Of a stretch of 63,755 bases of DNA, positions 23,944 through 33,235 are shown piece after piece. The position numbers were made by a program, and so were the translations under genes. The DNA is from Subtercola boreus (GTDB lineage: Bacteria; Actinomycetota; Actinomycetes; Actinomycetales; Microbacteriaceae): NCBI RefSeq assembly GCF_003399625.1, contig NZ_NBXA01000053.1, forward strand, positions 1 to 63,755, given 5' to 3'. Under the pieces are notes generated by a model, which was not told the DNA's origin, searched no databases, and saw only the letters and a list, made by a program, of their open reading frames with translations. Every line of letters begins with the position of its first letter. Position 1 is the first letter of the stretch.

Positions 23944-25646
23944 CAGGCTTCCCGTGCGCTTTCACTGATCGGGATGCTCCACCGCACGGAGGTGCCGGGG
24001 TGTAAGGAATGGACTGTTAGTGTGCCTGAGCGTGACTTTGCTCGCTGAGCGAGGTTTCGAAGGCCGCTCCGTCGAGCGCCGGGACGTATGCCGACTCCGT
24101 TGTCGCGCACTTCGAACACAACGTCAGCTTCGATGATCTCCAAGGTGATGCTGATGGTTGATGCTGCCGCGTGTTTTGCGACGTTGGTGATCGCCTCCCG
24201 GCAGACGGCGGCGACGTCATCGGCGAGATCGTCAGTGACAAGGAAATCCACAGGCCCGGCGAATCGCACAACCGGCGTCGTACTGAAACCGGCCGAGAGT
24301 TCTTGGACGAGGTCGAGGATGCGATGCCGGATGGTGGGCTGGGCGATCGGGCGCGCTGAGAGAGCGAAGATGATGGTTCGGATCTGGGAGATGCTGGTAT
24401 CAAGATTCGCCACCGATACCAGAATCCGATCGGTGACGAGCGAGGGTGCTGCGCTTCCTGCGATGCTCTGCATCTCAAGGCCCGTGGCGAAGATCTGTTG
24501 AATCACATGATCGTGAAGGTCGCGTGCGATGCGGGCGCGGTCCTCGAACAGCGCCAGCGTCTGCCGGTCAGCTCGGGCGCGCGCGAGTTCCATGGCAATA
24601 CTCGCCTGGCCGGCGAAGTCTGCCGCCATCTCCAGATCTGAGGAAATGAACGGCAACCCCAACCTGTCTCTTACCACGAGCAGCACCCCCTTTGCAGCGC
24701 CTCCTGACATGAGCGGTATGGCCATGGCCGGGCCGATAGCGTCACCGTCAGGTGTCAGAGGCCCGAACTCACGGTCAGCGAACAGACGCGGCTGGCGTGC
24801 CTCCAGAACGCTCGCAAGCGACGGTTCCGCGTTCGAGATCCTCAGCCCCAACACAGATTCGGCACCATCACCGATCGCCGTATTGATAACGAACCGGTCC
24901 GTGCCGTCAGCTTCACCGACGATGCAGACAAGATCTGCTTCCGCCAACGCTGCGACCCGATCGGCGACCAAAGCGATCAGATCAGTCTCATCCGAGGACA
25001 ACAGGGCCGCGGTGATCTCTGCGGATGCCGCCGACCATGCCTGCCGACGGCGGGTTTCGGCGAACAGTCGTGCGTTCTCGATCGCGACACCCGCGGTAGC
25101 AGCGAGGGCAGTGACGAGCTGCTCGTCTTCAGCACTGAACTCACCGGATGACTGGTTCGAGAGATACAGATTGCCGTACACCTCGGATCGCACCCGAACG
25201 GGGACGCCAAGAAAACTACCCATCGGCGGATGTCCAGCAGGGAACCCCGAAGAGCGAAGATCGTCAGAAATCATGGCGAGGCGGATGGGGTGCGGATTCT
25301 CGATAAGGGCGCCAAGCAACCCGTGACCCTCGGGCAGGTGACCGATAGCCCGGATATCCTCCGCGGTCATTCCGACGTTGATGAACTGCTCGAGCCCACC
25401 GTTCGGCGACAACACACCCAACGCCCCGTACTGCGCATCGACCAGCTCGACCGCTGCGGCGACGATGCGCTCCAGAACAACCGGCAGCTCGAGCTGTTCA
25501 ACCACAGCCTGGTTCGCCCGGAGCAGAGCACGAAGTCTGCCCTGCGTCAAGAGCACGCCGCGCGCCTTCTCAACCAGGTCGCTGATCGCAACATCAAGCT
25601 CTCCACGCCCCTGGTCAGGGAACGAAAGGAAGTCGTGGTCGGTCAT
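23943..25646 (-). CDS. devS: DevS/DosS-type GAF sensor histidine kinase
   Basis: The 567-residue protein has the DevS layout: GAF-A (about 55-195), GAF-B (about 205-355), a HisKA_3 helix with the phospho-acceptor His378 in ARIARDLHDHVIQQIF, and a HATPase_c domain (ITNVAKHAAAS; VFEVRDNGVGI). GAF-A contains GHPPMGSFLGVPVRVR. Its His139 is in the place I expect for the proximal haem ligand of DosS (His149) and DosT, suggesting haem-based sensing of O2/NO/CO. The ATG at 25646 is selected because upstream residues lack homology. Upstream lies DevR-type box C, implying autoregulation. Confidence 0.87.
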   Translation of the reverse strand: MTDHDFLSFPDQGRGELDVAISDLVEKARGVLLTQGRLRALLRANQAVVEQLELPVVLERIVAAAVELVDAQYGALGVLSPNGGLEQFINVGMTAEDIRAIGHLPEGHGLLGALIENPHPIRLAMISDDLRSSGFPAGHPPMGSFLGVPVRVRSEVYGNLYLSNQSSGEFSAEDEQLVTALAATAGVAIENARLFAETRRRQAWSAASAEITAALLSSDETDLIALVADRVAALAEADLVCIVGEADGTDRFVINTAIGDGAESVLGLRISNAEPSLASVLEARQPRLFADREFGPLTPDGDAIGPAMAIPLMSGGAAKGVLLVVRDRLGLPFISSDLEMAADFAGQASIAMELARARADRQTLALFEDRARIARDLHDHVIQQIFATGLEMQSIAGSAAPSLVTDRILVSVANLDTSISQIRTIIFALSARPIAQPTIRHRILDLVQELSAGFSTTPVVRFAGPVDFLVTDDLADDVAAVCREAITNVAKHAAASTISITLEIIEADVVFEVRDNGVGIRPGARRSGLRNLAQRAKSRSGTLTVHSLHPGTSVRWSIPISESAREA

Positions 25647-25745
25647 CTCGGTACCACCTCGGATCGCTGAACCTCGCGATGCGCTGCGCACGACGGACCC
25701 CGTAGCCGCAGTCTAGGCCTATCACAGTTCACTCGCGCCGGCACT

Positions 25746-25759
25746 GGGACCAAAGGCCC
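25746..25759. promoter_or_regulatory. DevR/DosR-type box (site C)
   Basis: GGGACCAAAGGCCC lies between divergent devS (start 25646) and the tandem USP gene (start 25869). It could serve both. Confidence 0.62.
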
Positions 25760-25868
25760 TGCCGTGCTCCTTCGAAATCTGGCAAGATCTTGGCGTAGAA
25801 GCCCTGCACGACCTTCTTTCTCAGGACCCCGGAAAGATGAAACAGGCAGAGTCTTCGGAGAGAACCCC

Positions 25869-26765
25869 GTGAGCGGCATTATCCTCGTCGGCATCAACGA
25901 CACCGCGCCTAGTATCGCCGCAGCAAATTGGGCGTTGGAACGTGCACGCTCGACGCTGGATCGAATCGTCATTGTTCACGTCCTGAACGATGTTGACGCA
26001 GCAAATTCTGTCGCTCGGGATCACGCACTCGCGTTCCTCGCCAAGCAAGCGATCTCACTGCGCATCTCAGCACCCGAAACTCAGGTCACTACCGAGCTCT
26101 TGATCGGTAATCCGCTCGAAGAACTCACCACCGCGGCCTCAGCGGCTACGCTTCTGGTCATCGGTACGCACAAGACAGGATTTGTTCAGGGCCGTGTCTT
26201 CGGCTCCAAATACATTCAACTCGCCGCCACGACCCCTATCCCGCTGGCTGTGATACCCATGCCCGCGAACCGGGGCGGCCGCGCAGGCGTTGTGGTTGGC
26301 CTGAGCGACAGCCGAAGCACCGCGGTCACCCTCGACTTCGCAATCAAGGAAGCTCGACGTACGCTCAGCAGCATCACGCTCGTGCATTCCTGGACCCTGC
26401 CGAACATGCCGGGTGAAGTCTTCAGAGACGGCGGTCGACGGGAGTTTGAGTACTCGCTTATCGCCGAGAAACTTCTGGACCATGCGAAAACGCACATACA
26501 CACTGTTGCCCCTGACGTCCCCGTTCGCACCCGCAGTCTTCGCCGGCCACCGGCCGAGGGACTACTAGACGCAGCCGGAACAGCTCTCCTTCTCGTTCTC
26601 GGTAGAACCGCGCCCGGTCCGGCGGGTGGCGGTGTTCTCGGTGCAACCGTGCATGACGTGCTGGTGAACCTCACCACCGCCACCATGATTGTCCCCCCTG
26701 AAAACGATCGCCCCGGCACCCCCGAATTTCAGCTGGCCGACACCGAACACGTTGCCATAGCTTGA
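25869..26765 (+). CDS. Tandem-domain universal stress protein with degenerate nucleotide motifs
   Basis: The 298-residue protein consists of two UspA domains: residues 1-145, starting SGIILVGINDTAPS, and 150-290, starting GVVVGLSDSRSTAV. The first G-x2-G-x9-G motif is altered (GTHKTGFVQGRVFGS) and the second reads GRTAPGPAGGGVLGA. ATP binding may therefore be weak or lost, unlike the single-domain USPs at 4509 and 12539. The GTG at 25869 has CGGAGAG upstream. Tandem USPs divergent from or next to devRS occur in mycobacteria (the Rv3134c context), which fits this position. Confidence 0.85.
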   Translation: MSGIILVGINDTAPSIAAANWALERARSTLDRIVIVHVLNDVDAANSVARDHALAFLAKQAISLRISAPETQVTTELLIGNPLEELTTAASAATLLVIGTHKTGFVQGRVFGSKYIQLAATTPIPLAVIPMPANRGGRAGVVVGLSDSRSTAVTLDFAIKEARRTLSSITLVHSWTLPNMPGEVFRDGGRREFEYSLIAEKLLDHAKTHIHTVAPDVPVRTRSLRRPPAEGLLDAAGTALLLVLGRTAPGPAGGGVLGATVHDVLVNLTTATMIVPPENDRPGTPEFQLADTEHVAIA

Positions 26766-26819
26766 ATTCGCTAACGGGCGGCTTGCCTCGACGGTGATCC
26801 CCAGGGGCCGGTTCGATAA

Positions 26820-26833
26820 AGGACCTTCGGCCC
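26820..26833 (+). promoter_or_regulatory. DevR/DosR-type box (site D)
   Basis: AGGACCTTCGGCCC lies about 150 bp before the BON-domain gene and downstream of the tandem USP stop. Confidence 0.55.
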
Positions 26834-26985
26834 TAAGCGGCGGAGCGTGAGCGTGTTACGTTCGCCTAACCTGATCGATTTCATGGAACCGATGATCTCT
26901 GCACCCGCCATGGAAACCCGTGATCGATCCAGCACCGCGCTTCGACCTCCGCCGCGTGCGTGGTCCCGAGAGAAAGCAGACTCTT

Positions 26986-27633
26986 TTGACGAATTCCGCA
27001 CAAGCGCAAAACGATCCTAATATTCAGTCATCCGTGCATGAGGAGCTCGAATGGACTCCGGATGTTGATGCTGGGGGCATCGGTGTCGCCGTGAACGATG
27101 GCGCGGTTTCGCTCTCGGGCGAGGTGACGACGTATCTGCAGCGTCTATCCGCGATCCACGCCGCCCTTCGGGTGAGGGGTGCGCGTGCTGTTGTTGACGA
27201 CATCGTCGTGAACTCGAAGAGCAACTACCGTCAGTCCGAAACTGATCTTGCCCGCTCGGTGCAGAACGCGCTCGAAAGCGGCACCAACGTTCCATCAACG
27301 GTGAAGGCAGAACTAACCGGCCGAGCCGTGACGCTGACGGGCGAGGTGCAGTGGGATTTCGAGCGGCAAAGCGCACGCCACGCCGTCCAGGGGCTTGCCG
27401 GCATCGACTCGATCGACAGCGAGATAGTCCTTCGGCCACGGCCCGCGGATACCCAAGCCGGGACCCGTATCAAGGCCGCCCTCGACCGGAACGCATCGCT
27501 TGCCGGCACCAAGATTGAAGTGCTGGTCATCGGCACGAGCGGTCCGTTCGCACCTGGGCGCAATTCCGGACCGCTGAGAAGGTCGCTTGGTCTTCGCCCC
27601 ACATCACGCACCTCGACAACGAGATCCTGGTGA
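26986..27633 (+). CDS. BON-domain protein with a frameshifted third domain
   Basis: BON 1 is at about residues 12-80, starting IQSSVHEELEWTPDVDAGGI. BON 2 is at about 82-150, ending in the GEVQWDFERQSARHAV loop and IDSEIVLRP. BON 3 begins AGTRIKAALDRNASLAGTKI, but the frame leaves homology after EVLVIGTS. The shifted frame resumes RTWAQFRTAEKVAWSS and HLDNEILVSWL, ending TAG at 27644. The intact protein would therefore be a three-BON protein. TTG 26986 after GAGAGAAAG is the likely start, and a GTG at 26920 is possible. BON proteins act in envelope and osmotic stress. It lies behind site D. Confidence 0.72.
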   Translation: MTNSAQAQNDPNIQSSVHEELEWTPDVDAGGIGVAVNDGAVSLSGEVTTYLQRLSAIHAALRVRGARAVVDDIVVNSKSNYRQSETDLARSVQNALESGTNVPSTVKAELTGRAVTLTGEVQWDFERQSARHAVQGLAGIDSIDSEIVLRPRPADTQAGTRIKAALDRNASLAGTKIEVLVIGTSGPFAPGRNSGPLRRSLGLRPTSRTSTTRSW

Positions 27634-27829
27634 GTTGGCTTTAGCTCCGAATCCGATGGGATGGGCGGGTCTCCCCTCCCAGCGGCACGCTTTCAATCGT
27701 TCGGAAGTCGCCATCGTCAGCAGTACCGAGTGGCAACCTGAGTAGACTCCTTTCTACGCGCTTCCGCGCTTGGACTCTTCCGATTCTGCCCGGGTTCTCT
27801 CAACAACAATCGTTCGTTGAAAGTTCACC

Positions 27830-28518
27830 ATGGACGATCGTCCATTCGAGGTACCGATTACATCCGCAGATAACGGTGCGGGAGGTTTGTGCGGCGCGTT
27901 CGTTGCAGCGCTCTCGGTCTCGGGGGCTTCGATCTCGGTATTCGGTCGCGATGGTCAGCAGTCCACGATTTGTGCATCGAATTCGATCGCGGCCCGAGCA
28001 GAGACATTGCAATTCGAATTGCAGCAGGGCCCCACTGGGAGGCGCTGAACACCGGTCGACCGGTCCTCGTGCCCGATCTCTCCGGCCAGGAAAACCGGGT
28101 CTGGCCTGTCTTTTCGGGTGCCGCACAGGAGATCGGTATCGCCGCAGTCTTCGCCTTTCCGATGAGGATCGGTGCCGCGACGATCGGTGTCGTCGATCTT
28201 TACAGCACTACACCGCGATGGCTGGACACCACAGAGATTGTTGTCGCGACGTCGATGGCCGGCCGAACCGCGGTAGCCGCAGTGAACAAGGCCATGCTCG
28301 GCGCCCTGAATTCTGGCTCTACCGAGCACGAACGGTCCCCTTCGATGCGCCGAGAGGTACACCAAGCCACCGGCATGATCCAAGCGCAACTGGATATCAG
28401 CACCACCGACGCTCTCGCCCGGTTGCGTGCTCATGCCTTCTCGACCGGGATCGCGATCAACGAGCTGGCCCGCCAGATCGTTGATCGGAGCCTGGATCTC
28501 AGTGCCCTTCCCGACTAA
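27830..28518 (+). pseudogene. GAF-ANTAR protein split by a frameshift near 28025
   Basis: The frame from ATG 27830 reads GASISVFGRDGQQSTICAS and LQFELQQGP, then departs. The frame ending at 28518 continues with GPHWEALNTGRPVLVPDLSG, the rest of the GAF domain, and an ANTAR domain (REVHQATGMIQAQLDISTTD, LRAHAFSTGIAINELAR). One base is missing in or near the GGGCCCC run at 28025-28032. Restored, it would be about 230 residues, a GAF sensor coupled to an RNA-binding antiterminator. The shift may be an assembly error in a homopolymer or a real inactivation. The next gene encodes a second, intact GAF-ANTAR protein. Confidence 0.68.
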
Positions 28519-28555
28519 CCCACCTCAACCCGGCATCAATCAAGGAGCAATCATC

Positions 28556-29329
28556 ATGGATGGGACAACACGTGAAGCACGCATCAGCGCAGCCTTCGTC
28601 AAGGTAGCCGACACCCTCACGAAGGACTTCGACGTCGTGGATCTCTTACACACTCTCGTCGAAGAATGCGTCGAGATACTCGGCATCGACGCGGGCGGGT
28701 TGATGCTCGCCGACGCCAACGGGCAGCTGCAGCTCATGACGTCGACCAGCGAGTCCGCGGACCTTGTCGAGATCATGCAACTCGCAGCCGATGCAGGTCC
28801 ATGCATCGACTGCTTCGCAACAGGAGTAGCGGTGAACGTTCCCGACATCCAGCACGATGGTGGTCAATGGCCGGCCTTCCAGAAAGCCGCCATCCAGCAA
28901 GGTTTTAACTCGGTGCACGCCACACCGATGAAGCTCCGCGGCCACATCATCGGAACCATGAATCTCTTCGGCAAAAAATCGGCCGAAGTAAGCGCGAGGG
29001 ACGCCGACTTGGCGCAGGCACTCACCGACGTCGCAACCATCGGGATCCTGCAGGAGCGCCTCATCCGTGAGGGGCAGATGATCGCTGAACAATTGCACAG
29101 CGCCCTCGACACCCGGATCATCATCGAACAGGCCAAAGGCTTCGTCGCCCACTCACTGTCCATCGAAATGCCGGATGCGTTCTTCGCGCTTCGCTCTTAC
29201 GCGAGAAACCACAATTTCACGATCCGCTCGGTCGCGGAACAGATCAGCAACCAGACCCTGACAGTAGACGAGCTGACCCTCAACCCGCTAAGTAAAGATT
29301 CAGCTCCTGCTCGGCCGCGATCTGAGTGA
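28556..29329 (+). CDS. GAF-ANTAR domain transcription antiterminator
   Basis: The 257-residue protein has a GAF domain (about 10-165; IDAGGLMLADANGQLQLMTS, AGPCIDCFATGVAVNVPDI) and a C-terminal ANTAR domain (about 180-240; LHSALDTRIIIEQAKGFVAH, LRSYARNHNFTIRSVAEQI). ANTAR domains bind dual-hexaloop RNA and prevent termination, while GAF domains sense small ligands. AAGGAG lies before the ATG. It is 37 bp downstream of the split GAF-ANTAR gene. Its 3' end overlaps the convergent glutaminase gene by 50 bp. Targets are unknown. Confidence 0.88.
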   Translation: MDGTTREARISAAFVKVADTLTKDFDVVDLLHTLVEECVEILGIDAGGLMLADANGQLQLMTSTSESADLVEIMQLAADAGPCIDCFATGVAVNVPDIQHDGGQWPAFQKAAIQQGFNSVHATPMKLRGHIIGTMNLFGKKSAEVSARDADLAQALTDVATIGILQERLIREGQMIAEQLHSALDTRIIIEQAKGFVAHSLSIEMPDAFFALRSYARNHNFTIRSVAEQISNQTLTVDELTLNPLSKDSAPARPRSE

Positions 29330-30215
29330 TTGCGGCCTGGGCCCGCACGCTGTTGCCGAACTGGTCGAGCCTGGGGGAGAACGCGGCGATCGCGAGCCGC
29401 CCCGGTACGACGCACACGATACCGCCACCCACACCGCTCTTCCCGGGAAGACCGACCGTGTAGGCCCAGTCCCCGGATGCTTCGTAGAGACCTTCCATCG
29501 TCATTTCGGCGAGGATGTGAGGCACGTTCTCAGCCCGGATCACACGCGTTTTTGTCAGAGGATTGATTCCCCCTGACGCGAGTGTCGCGCCCATCACTGC
29601 GAGATCGGCGGTGGTGACCATCGTCGAGCACTGCCGGGTGTAAACGTCGCAGGCTTCCATCGGGTCGGAGTACACGAACCCTGCACTGTACAACAGCCAG
29701 GCGATGCCGCGGTTGTGGAAATTTGTGGACTGTTCGGACGCATTGACAGCGTCGCTCAATGAAAGGCTTCTCCCGGCGAACGCGCTCTGCCCTGCAAGAA
29801 TTTTGTGCCACCGATCCTCAGCGTTCGTGGCCGAAATCAGACTCGCCGAGGCGATGGCTCCAGCATTCACGAGTGCCGACATGGGTTTGTCTGCGTGCAA
29901 CGCCAGCGCTAGAACGGAGTTGAAGGGCATCCCTGTCGGATCTGTGCCGACTTTCGCGCGGAACGCTTTCGCGCCGACCTCTTCCATGGCCAGTGCCATG
30001 GTGAAGACTTTTGAAATCGACTCGAGCGCGAACTCGACATCAGCGTCGCCAGCGTTGAAGACGTCACCTCCGGTCGTCGCAACGCTGATACCGAAAAGAG
30101 TCGGATCGACAGAGGCGAGTGCCGCGATGTAGTCTGCGTTTTTGCCACCGCCGTCATTCATGTTGTCCGCCAGCGCGCGCGCTACAGCCGTCTGGATCGG
30201 ATCATCAGCCAGCAT
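29280..30215 (-). CDS. glsA: Glutaminase A
   Basis: The 311-residue serine-dependent glutaminase has the SxxK motif in FALESISKVFTMALA, NAGAIASASL, and the GLPGKSGVGGGI motif near the C-terminus. It deamidates glutamine to glutamate plus ammonia. It is the last gene of SPFH-gadB-gadC-glsA and overlaps gadC by 11 nt. In acid resistance such glutaminases supply NH3 that binds protons and glutamate for GadB. The pairing with GadC here matches that scheme. Confidence 0.93.
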   Translation of the reverse strand: MLADDPIQTAVARALADNMNDGGGKNADYIAALASVDPTLFGISVATTGGDVFNAGDADVEFALESISKVFTMALAMEEVGAKAFRAKVGTDPTGMPFNSVLALALHADKPMSALVNAGAIASASLISATNAEDRWHKILAGQSAFAGRSLSLSDAVNASEQSTNFHNRGIAWLLYSAGFVYSDPMEACDVYTRQCSTMVTTADLAVMGATLASGGINPLTKTRVIRAENVPHILAEMTMEGLYEASGDWAYTVGLPGKSGVGGGIVCVVPGRLAIAAFSPRLDQFGNSVRAQAAITQIAAEQELNLYLAG

Positions 30216-31812
30216 GAGCCGGCGGCTTTAGCACGCTGTCGTCGCGTGCTTCCTCGGGTGCCTTGGCAGACAGGGTGACGGTTCCGGGGGTGCGGTTCTC
30301 GGTTTCCCACGTGAATTCGGCGAAGTCGCTGTGGGCGTCTCGCCAGCTCTGCTTACGCATCCGGAAGACGACGAATGGCACGGCGACGAAGATGACCGAG
30401 AGTACGACGAGGAGGCCGACGTACAGAACCGGGCTGCCGACGGCGATCTGGCCTGGCGGAATGAAGCTGAAGAACATGGCGACGAGGGAGCCGAGGAAGC
30501 CGACGCCTGCAACGACCCAGACTCCCACTTTGCCGCCGGGGATGCGGTACGGACGAGGGCGATTGGGTTGTTTCAGGCGCAGCCGGATGACAGCGGCGAA
30601 CATGAGAAGGTACATGACGAGGTAGAGGATCACCGTGAGCTGGCTGAGGATCTGGTACACCGACTGCACGGACGGTAGCACGATGAACAGAACCGCCAGT
30701 ACCGTAACGATCGCTGCCTGCAGCAGCATGATGTTTCTGCCCATGCCGTGCTTGTTGGTGCGCTGGAAGAACTTGGGCAGGTTGCCCGCTTTGGCTACCA
30801 CCAGAAGGCCTGAGGAGGGCCCACTGATCCAGGTCACGATGCCGGCGAATACACCGATCGCCAACGCGACGGCGATGATCGGCCCTGCCCACGCGATGTG
30901 TGCCCAGACGAAGAGGTCGTTGTACGCGGTCAGAAGGCTCTGGGTGAGGTTGATGTCGTTCTTCGGCACGATGAATGCGACGGCGAGGGCGCCGAGCACG
31001 AAGACCACTACGGTACCGACGGCCGCGATGAGCACGGCAATCGGGTAACTCCGGGTGGGATTGGTGACGTCTTTGACGTGGATCGCGTTCATCTCCATGC
31101 CCGCATAGAACAGAAAAATGCTGGCTGCGAGGACGATGTTCGAGAAGTTCGAGAAGTCAGGAACCACCGCACTCCACGAAATCTCGATCTGCGGCTTGTT
31201 ACCGGCGATGACGTATGCGAAGCCGAGAACGATGAGGATGCCACCAGGAACCAGAGTGCCGATGACTCCGCCCCATTTTGCGACGCGCGAGAACGCCTTC
31301 GCTCCTTTCAGAGCGATGAACGTGGCGAGCCAGTAGACCACGAGAACGACAGCCAGGATGAAGAGGCGATTACTCGCGACAGCGGCGTCGGCGTTCAGAT
31401 CTGGCCCGGTGTACGCCAACGCGACAGCACCGAACGTCAAGGCGGTGGGAAACCAGATCGTCACTTCGAGCACCAGCATAAACATTGCAACGAGGGCCCA
31501 CCGGTAGCCGAACGCCTCACCGACCCAGCGGAAGACGCCGCCCTTCTCCGGCCAGGCCGTTGCGAGCTCGGCCGCCACGAGCGCCGTTGGCACGAGGAAC
31601 AGAACCGCCGCCAGCAGGTAGTAGAAGATCGATCCGAGCCCATATTCGGCCACCGCAGGGAGGCCGCGAAGGCTCAGCACAGCGACGATGTTGAGCATCG
31701 CGAGACCGAAGATACTGATGGTTGCGACCTGCTTTACCGTGCGTTTCGGCTTTTTGCTCGTCAGGTGACCCGATTGTGGAGCTGGGTTGGTCTGTGCAGT
31801 TGTGGTGGCCAT
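30205..31812 (-). CDS. gadC: Glutamate:GABA antiporter-like amino acid permease (GadC type)
   Basis: The 535-residue APC-superfamily transporter has about 12 membrane segments, beginning VKQVATISIFGLAMLNIVAV, and a charged C-terminal tail of about 60 residues. The position between gadB and glsA and the LSLRGLPAVAEYGLGSIFYY region favour GadC: glutamate or glutamine in, GABA out, consuming an internal proton through GadB. The ATG at 31812 is preceded by CGGAG. The in-frame extension upstream is antisense to gadB and rejected. It starts 20 bp after gadB. Confidence 0.86.
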   Translation of the reverse strand: MATTTAQTNPAPQSGHLTSKKPKRTVKQVATISIFGLAMLNIVAVLSLRGLPAVAEYGLGSIFYYLLAAVLFLVPTALVAAELATAWPEKGGVFRWVGEAFGYRWALVAMFMLVLEVTIWFPTALTFGAVALAYTGPDLNADAAVASNRLFILAVVLVVYWLATFIALKGAKAFSRVAKWGGVIGTLVPGGILIVLGFAYVIAGNKPQIEISWSAVVPDFSNFSNIVLAASIFLFYAGMEMNAIHVKDVTNPTRSYPIAVLIAAVGTVVVFVLGALAVAFIVPKNDINLTQSLLTAYNDLFVWAHIAWAGPIIAVALAIGVFAGIVTWISGPSSGLLVVAKAGNLPKFFQRTNKHGMGRNIMLLQAAIVTVLAVLFIVLPSVQSVYQILSQLTVILYLVMYLLMFAAVIRLRLKQPNRPRPYRIPGGKVGVWVVAGVGFLGSLVAMFFSFIPPGQIAVGSPVLYVGLLVVLSVIFVAVPFVVFRMRKQSWRDAHSDFAEFTWETENRTPGTVTLSAKAPEEARDDSVLKPPAHAG

Positions 31813-31832
31813 GGTGTGCTCCGGGGTTTGTC

Positions 31833-33206
31833 TCAGTGGTGGAATGCGGGTTGGGTTTCGATGGGCATGGGGGAGTCCAGTCGGTTGAGGTAGTCCGTCT
31901 GCTTGGCCATGTCGACGAGGAACTTGTCGGCGAGGTCCATGCTCATGCCGTTTCGCACCACGATGCGCTGAACGGTGATGTCTTGAAGGTCTGCCGGCAT
32001 CGGATACGCCGGTACCAGCCAACCCTCCGTTCGCAGTCGATCCGAGAGGTGGTACAGCGTCCAGTTCTTCGAGTGGTCGTCTTTCAGGCGCCAGGCGAAG
32101 ACAGGAATATCGGTGCCATCGTTCCAGAGTTCGAAGGGGCCGAGTTTCGCAATGCCGGCGGCCAGATATGTGGCGACATCGTGCGATGCCTGCTGAACCT
32201 GGGTGTAGCCGTCTCGGCCGAGCCGGAGGAACAGGTAGTACTGCAGCAGCACCTGGGCTGCCGGCCGGGAGAAGTTCAACGCGAACGTCGGCATATCTCC
32301 ACCGAGGTAGCTGACCTTGAAGATGAGGTCTTCCGGCAACAAATCGACGGAGCGCCAGATGACCCAGCCGAGCCCGGGGTAGACGAGTCCATACTTGTGG
32401 CCGGACGTGCTGATCGAGTGGACCCGTTCGAGGCGGAAATCCCACTCGAGGTCAGGCTGAAGGAACGGAGCGATCATGCCACCCGACGCCGCATCGACGT
32501 GGATGGCGACATCGAGCCCCGTTTTCGCCTGGATAGCATCGAGGGCCTCAGCAATACGTTTCACCGGTTCGTACATTCCGGTGTAGGTGACTCCGAGAAT
32601 CGCGACGACTCCGATGGTGTTCTCATCGACGAAGGCGTCGAGCCCGACGCCGTCGAACGTCTTGTGTTCTTCGCTGATCGGTACGTAGCGGGCCTCGATG
32701 TCCCAGTAGTTGCAGAACTTCTCCCAGCAGACCTGAACGGCGGAACTCATGACCATGTTGGGTCTTTCGGTTGACTTGCCTGCAGCCCTTCGGCTTTGCT
32801 GCCAGCGTCGTTTCAGGGCTAGGCCGCCCAGCATGCAGGCCTCCGATGACCCGACCGTCGACGTGCCGATCGTGCCGGCCGGGTCTGGACAGTTCCACAA
32901 CTTCGCGAGGATGCGCCAGCAGTTCTCTTCGATCGCCGCGGTTTGCGGATACTCGTCTTTGTCGATCATGTTCTTGTCGAACGACTCTGCGTACAACCGT
33001 TTCGCGTGATCATCCATCCAGGTACCGACGAACGTGGCCAGATTCAATCGGGCGTTGCCATCAAGCATCGTCTCGTCGTGCACGATCTGGTAGGCGGTTT
33101 CGGGCAGCATCTGATCGTCGGAAAGTTCGTACTTCGAGGCGACGGTATTCTCGCCAGGCCGGGCGAACAACGGGTTCACTGTGACGAATTTGCGGTCGTG
33201 TTCCAT
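31833..33206 (-). CDS. gadB: Glutamate decarboxylase
   Basis: The 457-residue PLP enzyme shows VGSSEACMLGGLALKRRW, HVDAASGGMIAPF (Asp contacting the PLP nitrogen), and the Schiff-base Lys in STSGHKYGLVYPGLGW. Length and motifs match bacterial GadA/B. It converts glutamate to GABA and CO2, consuming a cytosolic proton. AAGAGG precedes the ATG. It is second in an operon led by an SPFH protein and followed by gadC and glsA, a complete glutamate-dependent acid-resistance set behind DevR-type box F. Confidence 0.95.
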   Translation of the reverse strand: MEHDRKFVTVNPLFARPGENTVASKYELSDDQMLPETAYQIVHDETMLDGNARLNLATFVGTWMDDHAKRLYAESFDKNMIDKDEYPQTAAIEENCWRILAKLWNCPDPAGTIGTSTVGSSEACMLGGLALKRRWQQSRRAAGKSTERPNMVMSSAVQVCWEKFCNYWDIEARYVPISEEHKTFDGVGLDAFVDENTIGVVAILGVTYTGMYEPVKRIAEALDAIQAKTGLDVAIHVDAASGGMIAPFLQPDLEWDFRLERVHSISTSGHKYGLVYPGLGWVIWRSVDLLPEDLIFKVSYLGGDMPTFALNFSRPAAQVLLQYYLFLRLGRDGYTQVQQASHDVATYLAAGIAKLGPFELWNDGTDIPVFAWRLKDDHSKNWTLYHLSDRLRTEGWLVPAYPMPADLQDITVQRIVVRNGMSMDLADKFLVDMAKQTDYLNRLDSPMPIETQPAFHH

Positions 33207-33235
33207 GGAAAACCTCTTCTTCTTCGTGGGTGACG

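Noticed and set aside
30898-31893. 331-codon plus-strand open frame
   Set aside because: Antisense to gadC. The acidic, low-complexity translation reflects complementarity to membrane-helix codons.
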